A DNA stretch of 64,000 nucleotides from Ruminococcus flavefaciens AE3010 (GTDB taxonomy: Bacteria; Bacillota; Clostridia; Oscillospirales; Ruminococcaceae), in the NCBI RefSeq assembly GCF_000526795.1, contig NZ_JAGT01000001.1:829001-893000 (forward strand). The letters run 5' to 3'. The position numbers and the translations under genes are program-made. Below, one piece after another: positions 15,517 to 24,498 of the stretch (position 1 is the stretch's first letter; the number at the start of each line of letters is the position of its first letter). The notes beneath the pieces were generated by a model. That model saw only the letters and a list, made by a program, of their open reading frames with translations, ran no database searches and was not told the origin of the DNA.

Positions 15517-18117
15517 TTACTTTACGAGACCGATGCCCCAGATAGTGAAGCTTCCGCTTCCGCTTATGGAAACATCAAGCTCGCCCGAGGTCTCCTGATA
15601 GTAGCCCAGCTCTGCATCGGGACCGCCCCATGTGTACTGCTTGTTACCGTTTACCTTTGTGGTCTTGCCGTTTACAGTAACATTGATGCTGCCCATGCCT
15701 GAGCTGTTAGCCTTGAATACAATGATAAGACCCTTACCCTCTGTCTTGAACTTCATCGGGCTGCCGCCGTTGAGAGTGTATGAGTAAGGCAGTGAGTTAT
15801 AGCCTGTTCCTGCCTTCCATGAACCCGCATTGAAGTTTGTGAGTGTCTTCGGATCAACATTTACGCATGAAGCGTACTCTGCCCCGTAAACGTACTTTGT
15901 AGGCTGTGTGTAGCCTGCGGACTGGTTCTCGCTCTTTAATGCCTGACGAACATAGTAAGCCATACAGTCTGCTACAAGCTGTCCGCCCTTCTGATGTGGG
16001 TGGTACTCGTCTGTGTAGTAGTCGCTTGCCTGGAGGAATTTGCTGTTGAACGCCTTTGTAAGAGCGTCGTCCATGCTGATTACAGGGATATCGAAGTTCT
16101 TACCGATAGGATACATCTGTGCCTGACTTGAGAAGCCGCCCTTTGAACGTGTGATAACGATACCAACGGCAGGCTCGTTAGGCATATCAAGGAACTTCTT
16201 GATACAGCTCTCGAAGCACTTCTTGTACATGATATCCTCATGGTCGTTTACGGAGAATTCGAGGAATATGATGTCAGGATTCTGGGATACGATGTCCTTT
16301 TCGCTGCGGACAAGTCCCACAACGGAAGATGTACCCGAAAGACCTGCGTTAACTTCCTTGAAGCTGCCCTTTGCAAATGTGGTCTTGAGGTAGTTGGAGA
16401 AAGGTGTTGTATAGTTCTTGCCCTCGGTGATAGAACCGCCGAGGTATGCTATTGTGAGAGGCTGACCGCTTTCAGCTGCTGCCAGCTTCTGTGTGAGTCT
16501 GTAAGTGTTGCCCATATGCTTTATGGAGCTCTTGTAGAAGTCGATGTACTGAGCCGAAGCTGTCTCCTTGTAGTTATCCCACTTGGAGGTGTCGTAATCG
16601 GGCTTCTCGGGCTCTGGCGGCTCGGGCCATTCACTTATCTTGCCGATAACAAATGACTGGATAAGAACCAGATCTGCTGTTTCAAGCTTGCCGTTCTGAT
16701 CAACATCGGCAGCCTTTAAGTCTGAGCCTGCTGCGGTGCCTGCAATGAGCTCATTTCTGACTGTTACAAGGTCGAATGAATCGATAGCGCCGTCGAAGTT
16801 TGCATCGCCGAGAATAACTGTCTTGGGACCGTCTGCGCCCTTGATCTCTGTACCCGACTTAGCTCCGATAGCCTCATCGATATAGAAGTCGATGTCGGTG
16901 TCAACTGTCTCAACGTACATCTGGAGATCGGTTGCGCCTGCGGGGATAGTATAGCTTGGATTAGCGAGCTGTACCCAGTCGCCTGCTGTTGTGGTTGCAG
17001 AAGCTATCTCGTCGTACTGTGCGCCCGAACCGTCGTTATACTGGAGAGTCAGCTTGAACTTCTCCTCAGAACCACCGCTCTTGTACATAGCGTTTACAGC
17101 AAAGCTGTAGGTCTCGCCCGGCTTGAATGTAGATGTGCTAAGTGTCTTTACAGCGCCGTTCCAGTTGGCAGTTCTGCCAGAAACGCTCAGTGAGCCTGCG
17201 CCTGCAAACTTCTCAGATGTTGAAACGTCAACAGAAGCAGCGCCTCTGCCTGTCCAGTCGCCCACAGTACTGTCAAAGGTATCATTGAAGTAGTAGCCGT
17301 TCTCGTCGGGCTCTGTGACCGTATTTGGCTGATCTGTACCGGGATCGGGATTTGTTCCGTCGTCCTCGTAGTTTTCGTAAACTCTTACGCTCTTGACATT
17401 TGCAGAGCCGTTTGACCTGTAGCCCTCAATATTAAGGGATACCTCATAGAGAGTACCCGACATGTCAAGACCAGCCTTTGACCATGCGTCGAAGTGCTTG
17501 CCAACATGTATAGTACCCTTCATGTTGTTCTGAACATTGTCCCTTGAACCGCTTGTCTGACGGACGCTCCAGTACTGAGGGAATGTCTGCGTACCGTCAA
17601 GTGAAGGCTGATTGTAGCGCATTGTCTTGGCAATATCATAGGTATTGCCGTCGAGAGTGACCGTGCCCTTTTTCTCGCCGTCAGCGCCGGGACGCCAGCT
17701 GCCCCAGCCCTCAACGATGTAGTACTCCATGAGAGGCTTTCTTGTCCAACCGTAAACGCACATATAGGAATTTCCTCTCGGCGAATACTCAACATCGTAG
17801 GTAAGGACGATGTTGCTGCCTATGTCCTTGTAGTTGAGCTTCTTGCTGTCGTAGTTCTTACCCATGCGCGCAAGGAAATTCTCGATGTTGCTCCATGAAC
17901 AGGTAAAGGAACCTGCGCTTGGTTTCATAGAGACCTGTCCCTGACCGTTCTGGTTCCACATCTCATAATCGTAGCCGCCTATGTTGCCTCTGTCCTGTGC
18001 ATCGGCTGCCTTAGCCGATAACATGCCTATTTCGGGGAATGCTGTATTGCCTACTAACAGCATTGCTGACGCTGTAACAGCAGAAAGCACTTTCCCGAAA
18101 ACATTTGAATGTTTCAT
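15517..18117 (-). CDS. Secreted GH11 xylanase - CBM22 - dockerin - SGNH esterase
   Basis: An 866-residue bifunctional secreted enzyme. The start is ATG 18117 behind AAAGGAG; an upstream in-frame ATG lies before this site and next to the -10. Order: signal peptide (about 1-38), GH11 endo-beta-1,4-xylanase (about 45-250; nucleophile E131 in LMEYYIVEG and acid/base E231 in NIEGYRSNG), a CBM22-like module (about 275-420), an internal dockerin (about 436-495, GDANFDGAIDSFDL and DVDQNGKLETADLVLI), an SGNH hydrolase (about 540-745; Ser562 in YLGGSITEG, Asn in FSVNDHE, Asp/His in DEYHPHQKG), and a C-terminal beta-sandwich (about 755-866). The expected job is to cut the xylan backbone and remove acetyl groups. 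Acetyl xylan specificity of the esterase is inferred from the fusion. It is monocistronic with a promoter at 18158-18186. Confidence 0.92.
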   Translation of the reverse strand: MKHSNVFGKVLSAVTASAMLLVGNTAFPEIGMLSAKAADAQDRGNIGGYDYEMWNQNGQGQVSMKPSAGSFTCSWSNIENFLARMGKNYDSKKLNYKDIGSNIVLTYDVEYSPRGNSYMCVYGWTRKPLMEYYIVEGWGSWRPGADGEKKGTVTLDGNTYDIAKTMRYNQPSLDGTQTFPQYWSVRQTSGSRDNVQNNMKGTIHVGKHFDAWSKAGLDMSGTLYEVSLNIEGYRSNGSANVKSVRVYENYEDDGTNPDPGTDQPNTVTEPDENGYYFNDTFDSTVGDWTGRGAASVDVSTSEKFAGAGSLSVSGRTANWNGAVKTLSTSTFKPGETYSFAVNAMYKSGGSEEKFKLTLQYNDGSGAQYDEIASATTTAGDWVQLANPSYTIPAGATDLQMYVETVDTDIDFYIDEAIGAKSGTEIKGADGPKTVILGDANFDGAIDSFDLVTVRNELIAGTAAGSDLKAADVDQNGKLETADLVLIQSFVIGKISEWPEPPEPEKPDYDTSKWDNYKETASAQYIDFYKSSIKHMGNTYRLTQKLAAAESGQPLTIAYLGGSITEGKNYTTPFSNYLKTTFAKGSFKEVNAGLSGTSSVVGLVRSEKDIVSQNPDIIFLEFSVNDHEDIMYKKCFESCIKKFLDMPNEPAVGIVITRSKGGFSSQAQMYPIGKNFDIPVISMDDALTKAFNSKFLQASDYYTDEYHPHQKGGQLVADCMAYYVRQALKSENQSAGYTQPTKYVYGAEYASCVNVDPKTLTNFNAGSWKAGTGYNSLPYSYTLNGGSPMKFKTEGKGLIIVFKANSSGMGSINVTVNGKTTKVNGNKQYTWGGPDAELGYYQETSGELDVSISGSGSFTIWGIGLVK

Positions 18118-18157
18118 TAGTATCACTCCTTTGAAAATTTCAAATTTTCCCAATCAT

Positions 18158-18186
18158 ATTATACTTTACCCAATGTAATAAGACAA
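18158..18186 (-). promoter_or_regulatory. Promoter of the GH11-SGNH gene
   Basis: Minus-strand -35 TTGTCT (18181-18186), 17-bp spacer, -10 TATAAT (18158-18163). Confidence 0.6.
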
Positions 18187-18295
18187 CCTACTATTTACAT
18201 ATCAGGTGGACATTCCGCAGGTCAAGAGTAAAATTCAGCGTTTTAAACATTGTTGATCATACCATTTTGTGCACATAATACAATGATATCAAAAT

Positions 18296-18336
18296 AAAAA
18301 CCGCGCCCCATACTAAAAAGTACAGGAGCGCGTTTT
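18296..18336 (-). terminator. Terminator of the GT-B-like gene
   Basis: Complementary GCGC-rich arms AAAACCGCGCCCC and GGAGCGCGTTTT, just after the stop codon at 18345. Confidence 0.75.
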
Positions 18337-18344
18337 GCAATCTT

Positions 18345-19796
18345 TTATTTCTTGCCCACAGCAAGCTCAACAGCACGGTATGCGCCGTCATAAACGCCTG
18401 CTTTCTTGGCTGTGACGATGTGTCCGCACATCTTCACGATGATATCCCTGCCGTGCTGTATCATATCTATCATGGCAGCGGTCTCGGCAGCTGTCGAGCA
18501 CTCATAGGTACCGTCGCCTACCTCCGCAGAGCGGATAGCGCCCCACGCTTCATGGCCGCCCACACGTTTTATCATAAGCTTGGGTATGGGGTAAAACGCC
18601 AGTTCGCTGGGCTTTGTTATGAGCACGTCGCTGCACCTCATAAGCAGATTCGTGGAGTAAACTGCTGCAAAAATATCCGAATGGCAGAATGCGTGTATGC
18701 CGCTGACCTCGCCGCCGCAGGCTTTTTCGCAGAAGCTTGTTGTCTCATCAAAATCGTCGAAATGCTCATGCATCAAAGGCTTTATCTGTGGCACTGCTTT
18801 TACAAGCTCATGCCACACCTTTGCATGGTCTCCCACATTTATGAAAAGCACAGCCTTTTTCGCCCTGATAGCAGGCATAAGCTTGCGTATAACAGCGATG
18901 AATATCTCCTTCTGGGCACCTGCTCCGCCTACGGACATGAGCCAGCGAACAGGCTTTTTGTCATTGACTCTGTCTATGCGCTTCTGACAGTCTGCTTCGA
19001 TATTGCTTACAAGCTCATGGTCGATGTAATGTCCTGTATAGACAATGACGTCCTTGGGCATAGGCTTCAGCTGACGCTTCCTGTCCATGCCGCGAAGAGC
19101 TCTGTAGCCGAGATATGAGGACGGAGTCTGTACTGTATGGACAGCTCCCTCGGACAGATGAAGTCCCATTGGCCAGTTGTCGGGGATCGCGTTCACCACA
19201 TGGGTAAGTCCTGCGTGTACCGCAGCCTGTGAGGGCCATACATGAGTTGCCACATAGGGTATATCCTTTGGCAGTTCACTGAATACTGCCGTCATAAGTT
19301 CCGCAGTCTTCTGGTCGGAGCTGTTATAGGTAAGCTTGCGGAAGCCCTCGCTGTTAAGAGGCTCCCACACAAGCTTGTTGAAAAGCGCAAAGCGCTGTGA
19401 TAGTCTGGAGCCCAGTGAATACAGCTCATTCTGCTCTGCAATGACCTTGCCGCAGGTAGCTTCCTTGAAGGAGTGCAGGTCGAACCAATAGGGCGTATAG
19501 CCCATGGCATGAGCTGCCGAGGCTATTGCCATGGATATCCTGTAATGTCCGAAGCCCATACGTATATTGCCTATGACAAGGCTCTTGTCATCAAATTTGC
19601 AGGTGCTTTCCTTACCTATTACGATCTGACGTACTCCGAGGGACTTTCCCACCGCAGGTGCTTCAACGTCGGCAAGGTGGTATACAGCGTCGGAATCGTC
19701 GCCGTATTTATCAATGAATTTTGCTTTTGTCTTAACTGCCTTTTTATAGGCTTTTCGGGATATTTCATTGCCAAAGATAAATTTAGATCTGTCCAT
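18345..19796 (-). CDS. GT-B-fold glycosyltransferase-like protein, unknown substrate
   Basis: A 483-residue cytoplasmic protein resembling the MGDG synthase/MurG (GT28-like) fold. An N-terminal half has a glycine-rich loop (GNIRMGFGHYRISMAIASAA, about 76-95), as in nucleotide-sugar transferases acting on lipids. A second Rossmann-like half has LMSVGGAGAQKE (about 288-299) and a C-terminal DVLITKPSELAFYPIPKLMI stretch like the donor-binding GTxxE region. I do not recognise a named family. The ATG follows TTGGAGG. It is transcribed away from the TetR-symporter-GH36 operon across a shared operator region (19797-19910), so it may be under the same regulator. A role in glycolipid or glycan synthesis is inference. 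Confidence 0.65.
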   Translation of the reverse strand: MDRSKFIFGNEISRKAYKKAVKTKAKFIDKYGDDSDAVYHLADVEAPAVGKSLGVRQIVIGKESTCKFDDKSLVIGNIRMGFGHYRISMAIASAAHAMGYTPYWFDLHSFKEATCGKVIAEQNELYSLGSRLSQRFALFNKLVWEPLNSEGFRKLTYNSSDQKTAELMTAVFSELPKDIPYVATHVWPSQAAVHAGLTHVVNAIPDNWPMGLHLSEGAVHTVQTPSSYLGYRALRGMDRKRQLKPMPKDVIVYTGHYIDHELVSNIEADCQKRIDRVNDKKPVRWLMSVGGAGAQKEIFIAVIRKLMPAIRAKKAVLFINVGDHAKVWHELVKAVPQIKPLMHEHFDDFDETTSFCEKACGGEVSGIHAFCHSDIFAAVYSTNLLMRCSDVLITKPSELAFYPIPKLMIKRVGGHEAWGAIRSAEVGDGTYECSTAAETAAMIDMIQHGRDIIVKMCGHIVTAKKAGVYDGAYRAVELAVGKK

Positions 19797-19814
19797 AAAA
19801 ATACCTCCAAGGTC

Positions 19815-19843
19815 TTGACAAAACGCGTAAAATATGATACAAT
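19815..19843 (+). promoter_or_regulatory. Promoter of the TetR-symporter-GH36 operon
   Basis: -35 TTGACA (19815-19820), 17-bp spacer, -10 TACAAT (19838-19843). The expected start site is near 19850, just before the twin palindromes. Confidence 0.75.
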
Positions 19844-19854
19844 TATTTTAACAA

Positions 19855-19890
19855 TGATAGACAGTCTATCATCTGATATATAGTCTATCA
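19855..19890. promoter_or_regulatory. Twin 17-bp palindromic operators, probably for the adjacent TetR
   Basis: Site 1 is a perfect 17-bp palindrome TGATAGAC-A-GTCTATCA (19855-19871). Site 2 (19874-19890) keeps one half, GTCTATCA, with a weaker other half TGATATAT. Centres are 19 bp apart, so two dimers could bind on almost the same face. They lie directly downstream of the operon's -10 and upstream of the divergent GT-B-like gene, ideal for repressing both. Confidence 0.75.
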
Positions 19891-19910
19891 CAAAAAAGGA
19901 GGTTTGTCAA

Positions 19911-20558
19911 GTGGAAAACGCATTTTCGCAGGATAATTTGAAAAATCAACGATTCGACAAGGCCGTTGAAGTCAGCGCTCAGCTCTTCCTCAAAAACGGC
20001 ATCGAGTCTGTAAAAATGACTGATATCGCTGAAGAAAGCGGCATCGGCGTAGCTACTCTTTATCGCTATTTCGGCACAAAAAACGGCATAACCATCGCTG
20101 CTATGACCTATATGTGGAATGAGCTCAACAAGATGTTCAGCGGCATTTTTGAGTCCGATGTATTTCTTGCTCAGAGCGGCATAAAGCAGGTCAGCGACCT
20201 GATGAGAATGTTCACCGTTCTCTACGAGGCACACCCGGGGTTCATGAAGCTTCTCTCGGAATTCGACCTCATGCTCATATCCGAAAATATCCCCAAGCAT
20301 GAGCTGAAAAACTACGAGAAATCAATAATAAACTTCTACCCTGTCTTTGAAAAATCCTATATGACAGGAGTCGCTGACGGCACTGTCCGCGAGATACCCA
20401 ATGTTCGTCTTTTTTATCTTTCCTACGCACATACGCTTATGGAGCTCAGCAAAAAGCTCATTCAGGGTGAGCTTCTCCCGGGTGACGATTTTTCTCATGC
20501 CGTGGACGAGCTCAGCACTATCATAGAGGCAGCCGTTTTCTTCCTTAGAAAGGAGTGA
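19911..20558 (+). CDS. TetR/AcrR family transcriptional regulator
   Basis: A 215-residue repressor-like protein. The N-terminal helix-turn-helix reads KMTDIAEESGIGVATLYRYF (about residues 35-54) and the C-terminal helical ligand domain is variable. GTG 19911 follows AAAAAGGAGG. It heads an operon with the symporter (5-bp gap) and the alpha-galactosidase, and the 17-bp palindromes in its leader are its likely operators. The natural ligand is probably an alpha-galactoside or a breakdown product, but that is inference. Confidence 0.88.
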   Translation: MENAFSQDNLKNQRFDKAVEVSAQLFLKNGIESVKMTDIAEESGIGVATLYRYFGTKNGITIAAMTYMWNELNKMFSGIFESDVFLAQSGIKQVSDLMRMFTVLYEAHPGFMKLLSEFDLMLISENIPKHELKNYEKSIINFYPVFEKSYMTGVADGTVREIPNVRLFYLSYAHTLMELSKKLIQGELLPGDDFSHAVDELSTIIEAAVFFLRKE

Positions 20559-20563
20559 ACTCC

Positions 20564-21952
20564 ATGGAGAACAAAAAAGTTGCGACAAATAAGATACTAT
20601 GGATATTTGCAATCGGTCAGCTGGGCTGGTCGCTGCTGTCGGGCATAATCTCAAACTGGCTGGTATTCTTCTATCAGCCCAGTCAGGAGGAGCTCGCCAA
20701 GGGACAGCTACAGTTCATACCAAAGGGCACCTTCATAGGTCTCACCGCTATCGGTATCATCACAGCTTTCGGACGTATCTTCGACGCTGTGACAGACCCC
20801 CTCGTTGCAGGAAAGTCCGACTCTCTAAAGCACAAATGGGGCAGACGTATCCCATTCATGCGCTTTGCGGCTATCCCCTTTGGCGCAGTCACAGTTCTCA
20901 TGTTCATCTCTCCATTTGAAGCAGGAAGCTTCGGAAACGCAGTAACGCTGTTCATCTTCGCAATGATGTTCTACTTCTGCATGACCTGCTACTGCACGCC
21001 CTATAACGCTCTTATACCCGAGCTTGGCAGTACTCAGAACGCACGCATAAATCTTTCCACATTCATATCTGTGACCTATTTCTTCGGTACTGCCGTGGCA
21101 TACCTCGTACCAAATATTGCAGGCATGTTCCTTGAAAGCATGGGCTATGCTGGTAGCTACCGCATAACTATAGCAATACTTGCGGCTGTTGCTGTAATAT
21201 GTATGCTCGTTCCTGCTTTTCTTATCGACGAAAATCAGTACGCGGACACTACTCCCAGCAAGAGCTCCGCTTTCAGCTCTCTCCTTGCTACATTCAAGAA
21301 CAAAGACTTCCGCATATTCGTATGCTCGGATATACTCTACTGGGTAGGTCTTACACTTTTCCAGACAGGTCTTTCATTCTATATAACAGTTCTTCTGGGA
21401 CTGGATTCAAAAATGACCTTCCCACTGTTCGCAATAATGACAGCTGCATCGCTGGCATTTTATCCTGCTGTCAATATCTTCTCAAAGAAGCTTGGCAAAA
21501 AGAAGCTCATCGCATTCGCGTTCCTGTTCTTCTCCTTTGCCTTTCTCGTTACCGCAGGGGCAGGCCTTATCGGCATACCTGCTATAGCATACGGTATCAT
21601 CATAGCTGTTCTGGCAGCTGTGCCAATGGCTATACTTGGCATACTCCCACAGGCTGTAGTTGCGGATATATCCGAGGCTGACAAGCTTGATACCGGCGAG
21701 AGCAGACAGGGTATGTTCTACGCTGCACGTACATTTGCATTCAAGCTGGGACAGTCCCTTGCAATGCTCATGTTCACAAGCATAGCCCTTATAGGCTCAG
21801 ATATTGAAAAGGGTCAGTCGGGCTACGGTCTCGGCTACAGACTTACAGCTCTTTTAGCAGCAGCTCTCTGTCTGCTTGGCGGAATAGTTTTCCTGAAATA
21901 CAACGAGAAAAAGGTCATCACACGTATCGAGGAGGGGCAGAAAAATGCTTAA
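20564..21952 (+). CDS. GPH-family sugar:cation symporter
   Basis: A 462-residue protein with about 12 membrane helices of the glycoside-pentoside-hexuronide (MelB-like) family within the MFS superfamily. Family features are visible: FGRIFDAVTDPLVAGKSD with the loop SLKHKWGRRIPFM (about 67-100), TCYCTPYNALIPEL (about 139-152), and EADKLDTGESRQGMFYA near residue 370. It should import an alpha-galactoside such as melibiose or a raffinose-family sugar together with H+ or Na+. ATG 20564 lies eight bases after AAAGGAG; the in-frame GTG three codons earlier overlaps the tetR stop. Its last bases overlap the alpha-galactosidase start. Confidence 0.9.
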   Translation: MENKKVATNKILWIFAIGQLGWSLLSGIISNWLVFFYQPSQEELAKGQLQFIPKGTFIGLTAIGIITAFGRIFDAVTDPLVAGKSDSLKHKWGRRIPFMRFAAIPFGAVTVLMFISPFEAGSFGNAVTLFIFAMMFYFCMTCYCTPYNALIPELGSTQNARINLSTFISVTYFFGTAVAYLVPNIAGMFLESMGYAGSYRITIAILAAVAVICMLVPAFLIDENQYADTTPSKSSAFSSLLATFKNKDFRIFVCSDILYWVGLTLFQTGLSFYITVLLGLDSKMTFPLFAIMTAASLAFYPAVNIFSKKLGKKKLIAFAFLFFSFAFLVTAGAGLIGIPAIAYGIIIAVLAAVPMAILGILPQAVVADISEADKLDTGESRQGMFYAARTFAFKLGQSLAMLMFTSIALIGSDIEKGQSGYGLGYRLTALLAAALCLLGGIVFLKYNEKKVITRIEEGQKNA

Positions 21953-23573
21953 ATTCAAATCCCTGCAATTTCTTTACAACGACGGCGAAAACGACTTCAT
22001 GGCTATTACTTCCAGCTCTGTGTGCAACGAGCGCATGAAGCTTGAGGTAAATACCGAGGGCGATGTGTTTTCAGTAAAGCTGACCGCTAATTCCGAGATA
22101 ACCATTCAGAAGCTGTGCGCCGAATTTGAGTACGAATTCAAGGACAATGACAAAATACTCCTAAACGGCTATCAGTCGTGGACGGACTCCGTTGAGCATA
22201 CTGTTGACGGCAAAATGCGGGGCATCAGCCATATTCCCTGTGCTATCCGTGAAAAGTACGCCTTTTCGCAGTACGGCGATTATAATTTTGCCGATTACGG
22301 CGATAATATGCACGGCTGGTCATACGGCTATATCCGCAATGATGATAAATACATATTTATCGGCTCCCTTGCAGAAGATACAGGCTTCACACAGCTTATC
22401 ACACAGGTGGACAAGGGACTGATCAGCCTCAAAAAAGACTGCGAAGGTATTGCTGTCAGCGGCGAGTGGTGCGCATTGAAGGCGCTGCTCACAGAGGGCG
22501 GAGAGAACGAGGTATTTGACAGGTATTTCTCAGAGCTTGGAGTGAAGCCGCGTGCAGCAGAGCCTATATTCGGCTACACAAGCTGGTACAATCACTATCA
22601 GGATATCGACCGGAATACCATAAAAGATGACCTTAACGGTCTGAACGCCCTCACCGTAAAAGCAGACGTCTTTCAGATCGACGACGGCTGGCAGACCGCT
22701 GTGGGCGACTGGCTGGCAGTTGATATCGTAAAATTCCCCGATGGCATGAAAAAGACAGCCAATGATATAAAAGACGCAGGCCTCATTCCAGGCATATGGC
22801 TGGCGCCATTCGTGTGTGAGGAAAACTCCGCCATATTCCGCTACAATAAGGAATGGCTCCTCCTTGATGACAGTCTGGAATACGTAAGGGGCGGCTCAAA
22901 CTGGAGCGGATTCTATGCGCTGGATATCTACAATCCCGAGGTTCGGGAATACATAAAATTCGTAATTGAAACCATTGTAAACGAATGGGGCTATAAGCTT
23001 CTGAAGCTGGACTTTCTCTATGCCGCATGCATAGTTCCCCGCCGCGACAAGACACGCGGTCAGATAATGGCAGAGGCTATGGACTTCCTCCGTGAATGTG
23101 CAGGCAATGCAATGATACTTGCCTGCGGAGTCCCCCTTGCTTCCGCATTCGGAAAGGTGGAATACTGCCGTATCGGCTGCGATGTAAGTCTGGACTGGAA
23201 TGACAAGCTCCACATGAGACTTATGCACCGAGAGCGCATCAGCACTAAGAATACTATCCTCAACACAGTGTTCCGCAGACAGCTCAACGGACGTGCTTTT
23301 CTCAATGACCCCGACGTTTTTCTGCTGAGGCCCTGCAACAATTCACTCTCCCCCGAGCAGAAAAAATGCCTTGCAGAGGTAAACGCACTTATGGGAAGCG
23401 TTCTCTTTACCTCAGATAACTTCTATGACTATACCGAAGCCGAGACAAAAGAGCTGGCAAAAATACTGAAAATAAGAGACGCAAAGATTATTTCGGCAGA
23501 CCTTGACAATGACATCCTTTCTCTCAGGTTCAGAATAGGTGAAAAGAAATACATTAAACGATACGATATGTGA
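21945..23573 (+). CDS. Alpha-galactosidase, GH36/clan GH-D
   Basis: A 542-residue cytoplasmic enzyme without a signal peptide. Clan GH-D motifs are clear: DVFQIDDGWQ, GIWLAPFVCEENS, the nucleophile D356 in LLKLDFLYA and the acid/base D413 in RIGCDVSLDW. It should release galactose from alpha-1,6-linked oligosaccharides brought in by the symporter. At 542 residues it is shorter than common GH36 enzymes (about 700-730), with a reduced N-terminal beta-domain. Its ATG overlaps the symporter stop by 8 bp, indicating translational coupling. A hairpin follows the gene. Confidence 0.9.
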   Translation: MLKFKSLQFLYNDGENDFMAITSSSVCNERMKLEVNTEGDVFSVKLTANSEITIQKLCAEFEYEFKDNDKILLNGYQSWTDSVEHTVDGKMRGISHIPCAIREKYAFSQYGDYNFADYGDNMHGWSYGYIRNDDKYIFIGSLAEDTGFTQLITQVDKGLISLKKDCEGIAVSGEWCALKALLTEGGENEVFDRYFSELGVKPRAAEPIFGYTSWYNHYQDIDRNTIKDDLNGLNALTVKADVFQIDDGWQTAVGDWLAVDIVKFPDGMKKTANDIKDAGLIPGIWLAPFVCEENSAIFRYNKEWLLLDDSLEYVRGGSNWSGFYALDIYNPEVREYIKFVIETIVNEWGYKLLKLDFLYAACIVPRRDKTRGQIMAEAMDFLRECAGNAMILACGVPLASAFGKVEYCRIGCDVSLDWNDKLHMRLMHRERISTKNTILNTVFRRQLNGRAFLNDPDVFLLRPCNNSLSPEQKKCLAEVNALMGSVLFTSDNFYDYTEAETKELAKILKIRDAKIISADLDNDILSLRFRIGEKKYIKRYDM

Positions 23574-23578
23574 CAGAT

Positions 23579-23608
23579 CAGGCTGACCTTCCACGGAAAG
23601 TCAGCCTG
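23579..23608 (+). terminator. Hairpin after the alpha-galactosidase gene
   Basis: A 9-bp perfect stem CAGGCTGAC / GTCAGCCTG, but the following bases (TATCCTTG) are a poor T tract, so termination may be weak. Confidence 0.55.
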
Positions 23609-23678
23609 TATCCTTGACTATGATTTGTCGATTTTTGTCGCATATCATCGAGCTTTGTATTTTAAAGGAGTGATATAT

Positions 23679-24422
23679 TTGAAAGGCGGAAGAGCTTTCA
23701 TAAAATATCTGCTCTTTGTGCTTTTTATCATCGCAGTGATCTGCGCTGCCATATTCTTCTTTCACATCACAGAAAACACTCAAAAACCAACAAGCATTAC
23801 AATAACACCTTATGATGATACTCCGACAGAATATACCAATGTATCATCTGTAAAAACATCAGCAAGTTCAAGAACTACCGCCTCAAAAACAACAATCCAT
23901 ACATCTGTCTCAGCAGCTGCCACAACTGCCTGCGGGATCGTCAGCCTTGATATCAATACCGCTTCCGCTGACGAGCTTAAAAAGCTGAAGGGCATTGGCG
24001 ACGTGCTTGCACAGGAGATAATAAGCTACCGCGAAAGCAGCGGCGGCTTCAGGAATATCGAAGAGATAATGAACGTTAAGGGTATCGGTGAGAGTATTTT
24101 TGCTGATATACGCGATCACATATATGTAGCTGATCCCGTTTACGACACCCGCGACGAAACTCCCGTCAGCAAAGAACCTGCGGAAGAGGAGCCCAACGAG
24201 GAAGAACACACACCGACTCTTGAAGAACTGGCTCCAATAAATATCAATACAGCAGACAGGGACATTCTCCTTATGCTTCCTCATGTGGACGAAGATACCG
24301 CAGACAGGATGATCGAGTTCAGAGAAAGCACAGGCGGATTCAGAAACGAATATGAGCTTCTGCTCATTGAAGGACTCTCACACAGTGACGTCGATGATAT
24401 AATACAGTTCATAACCATATAA
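23679..24422 (+). CDS. ComEA-like membrane protein with two helix-hairpin-helix modules
   Basis: A 247-residue protein. I place the start at TTG 23679, eight bases after AAAGGAG; the earlier TTG lacks a ribosome site. One N-terminal membrane helix (about 8-30) is followed by a Ser/Thr-rich spacer and two helix-hairpin-helix domains: SLDINTASADELKKLKGIGD...GFRNIEEIMNVKGIG (about 87-145) and PININTADRDILLMLPHVD...GFRNEYELLLIEGLS (about 183-245). ComEA binds incoming double-stranded DNA outside the cell during competence and normally has one HhH module. A duplicated module may strengthen DNA binding. The second copy has HVDEDTADR in place of KGIG, so it may bind DNA weakly. No other com gene is adjacent. 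Confidence 0.85.
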   Translation: MKGGRAFIKYLLFVLFIIAVICAAIFFFHITENTQKPTSITITPYDDTPTEYTNVSSVKTSASSRTTASKTTIHTSVSAAATTACGIVSLDINTASADELKKLKGIGDVLAQEIISYRESSGGFRNIEEIMNVKGIGESIFADIRDHIYVADPVYDTRDETPVSKEPAEEEPNEEEHTPTLEELAPININTADRDILLMLPHVDEDTADRMIEFRESTGGFRNEYELLLIEGLSHSDVDDIIQFITI

Positions 24423-24461
24423 AACACGCTCCCCACATATCTATGGAGAGCGTGTTTTTTT
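24421..24461. terminator. Bidirectional terminator between converging genes
   Basis: AAAACACGCTC and GAGCGTGTTTT arms with T runs on both strands, between the ComEA-like gene and the LRR gene. Confidence 0.85.
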
Positions 24462-24498
24462 TGATATTATTTTATGCTTTCAGCATAGAGCAGCCTTA

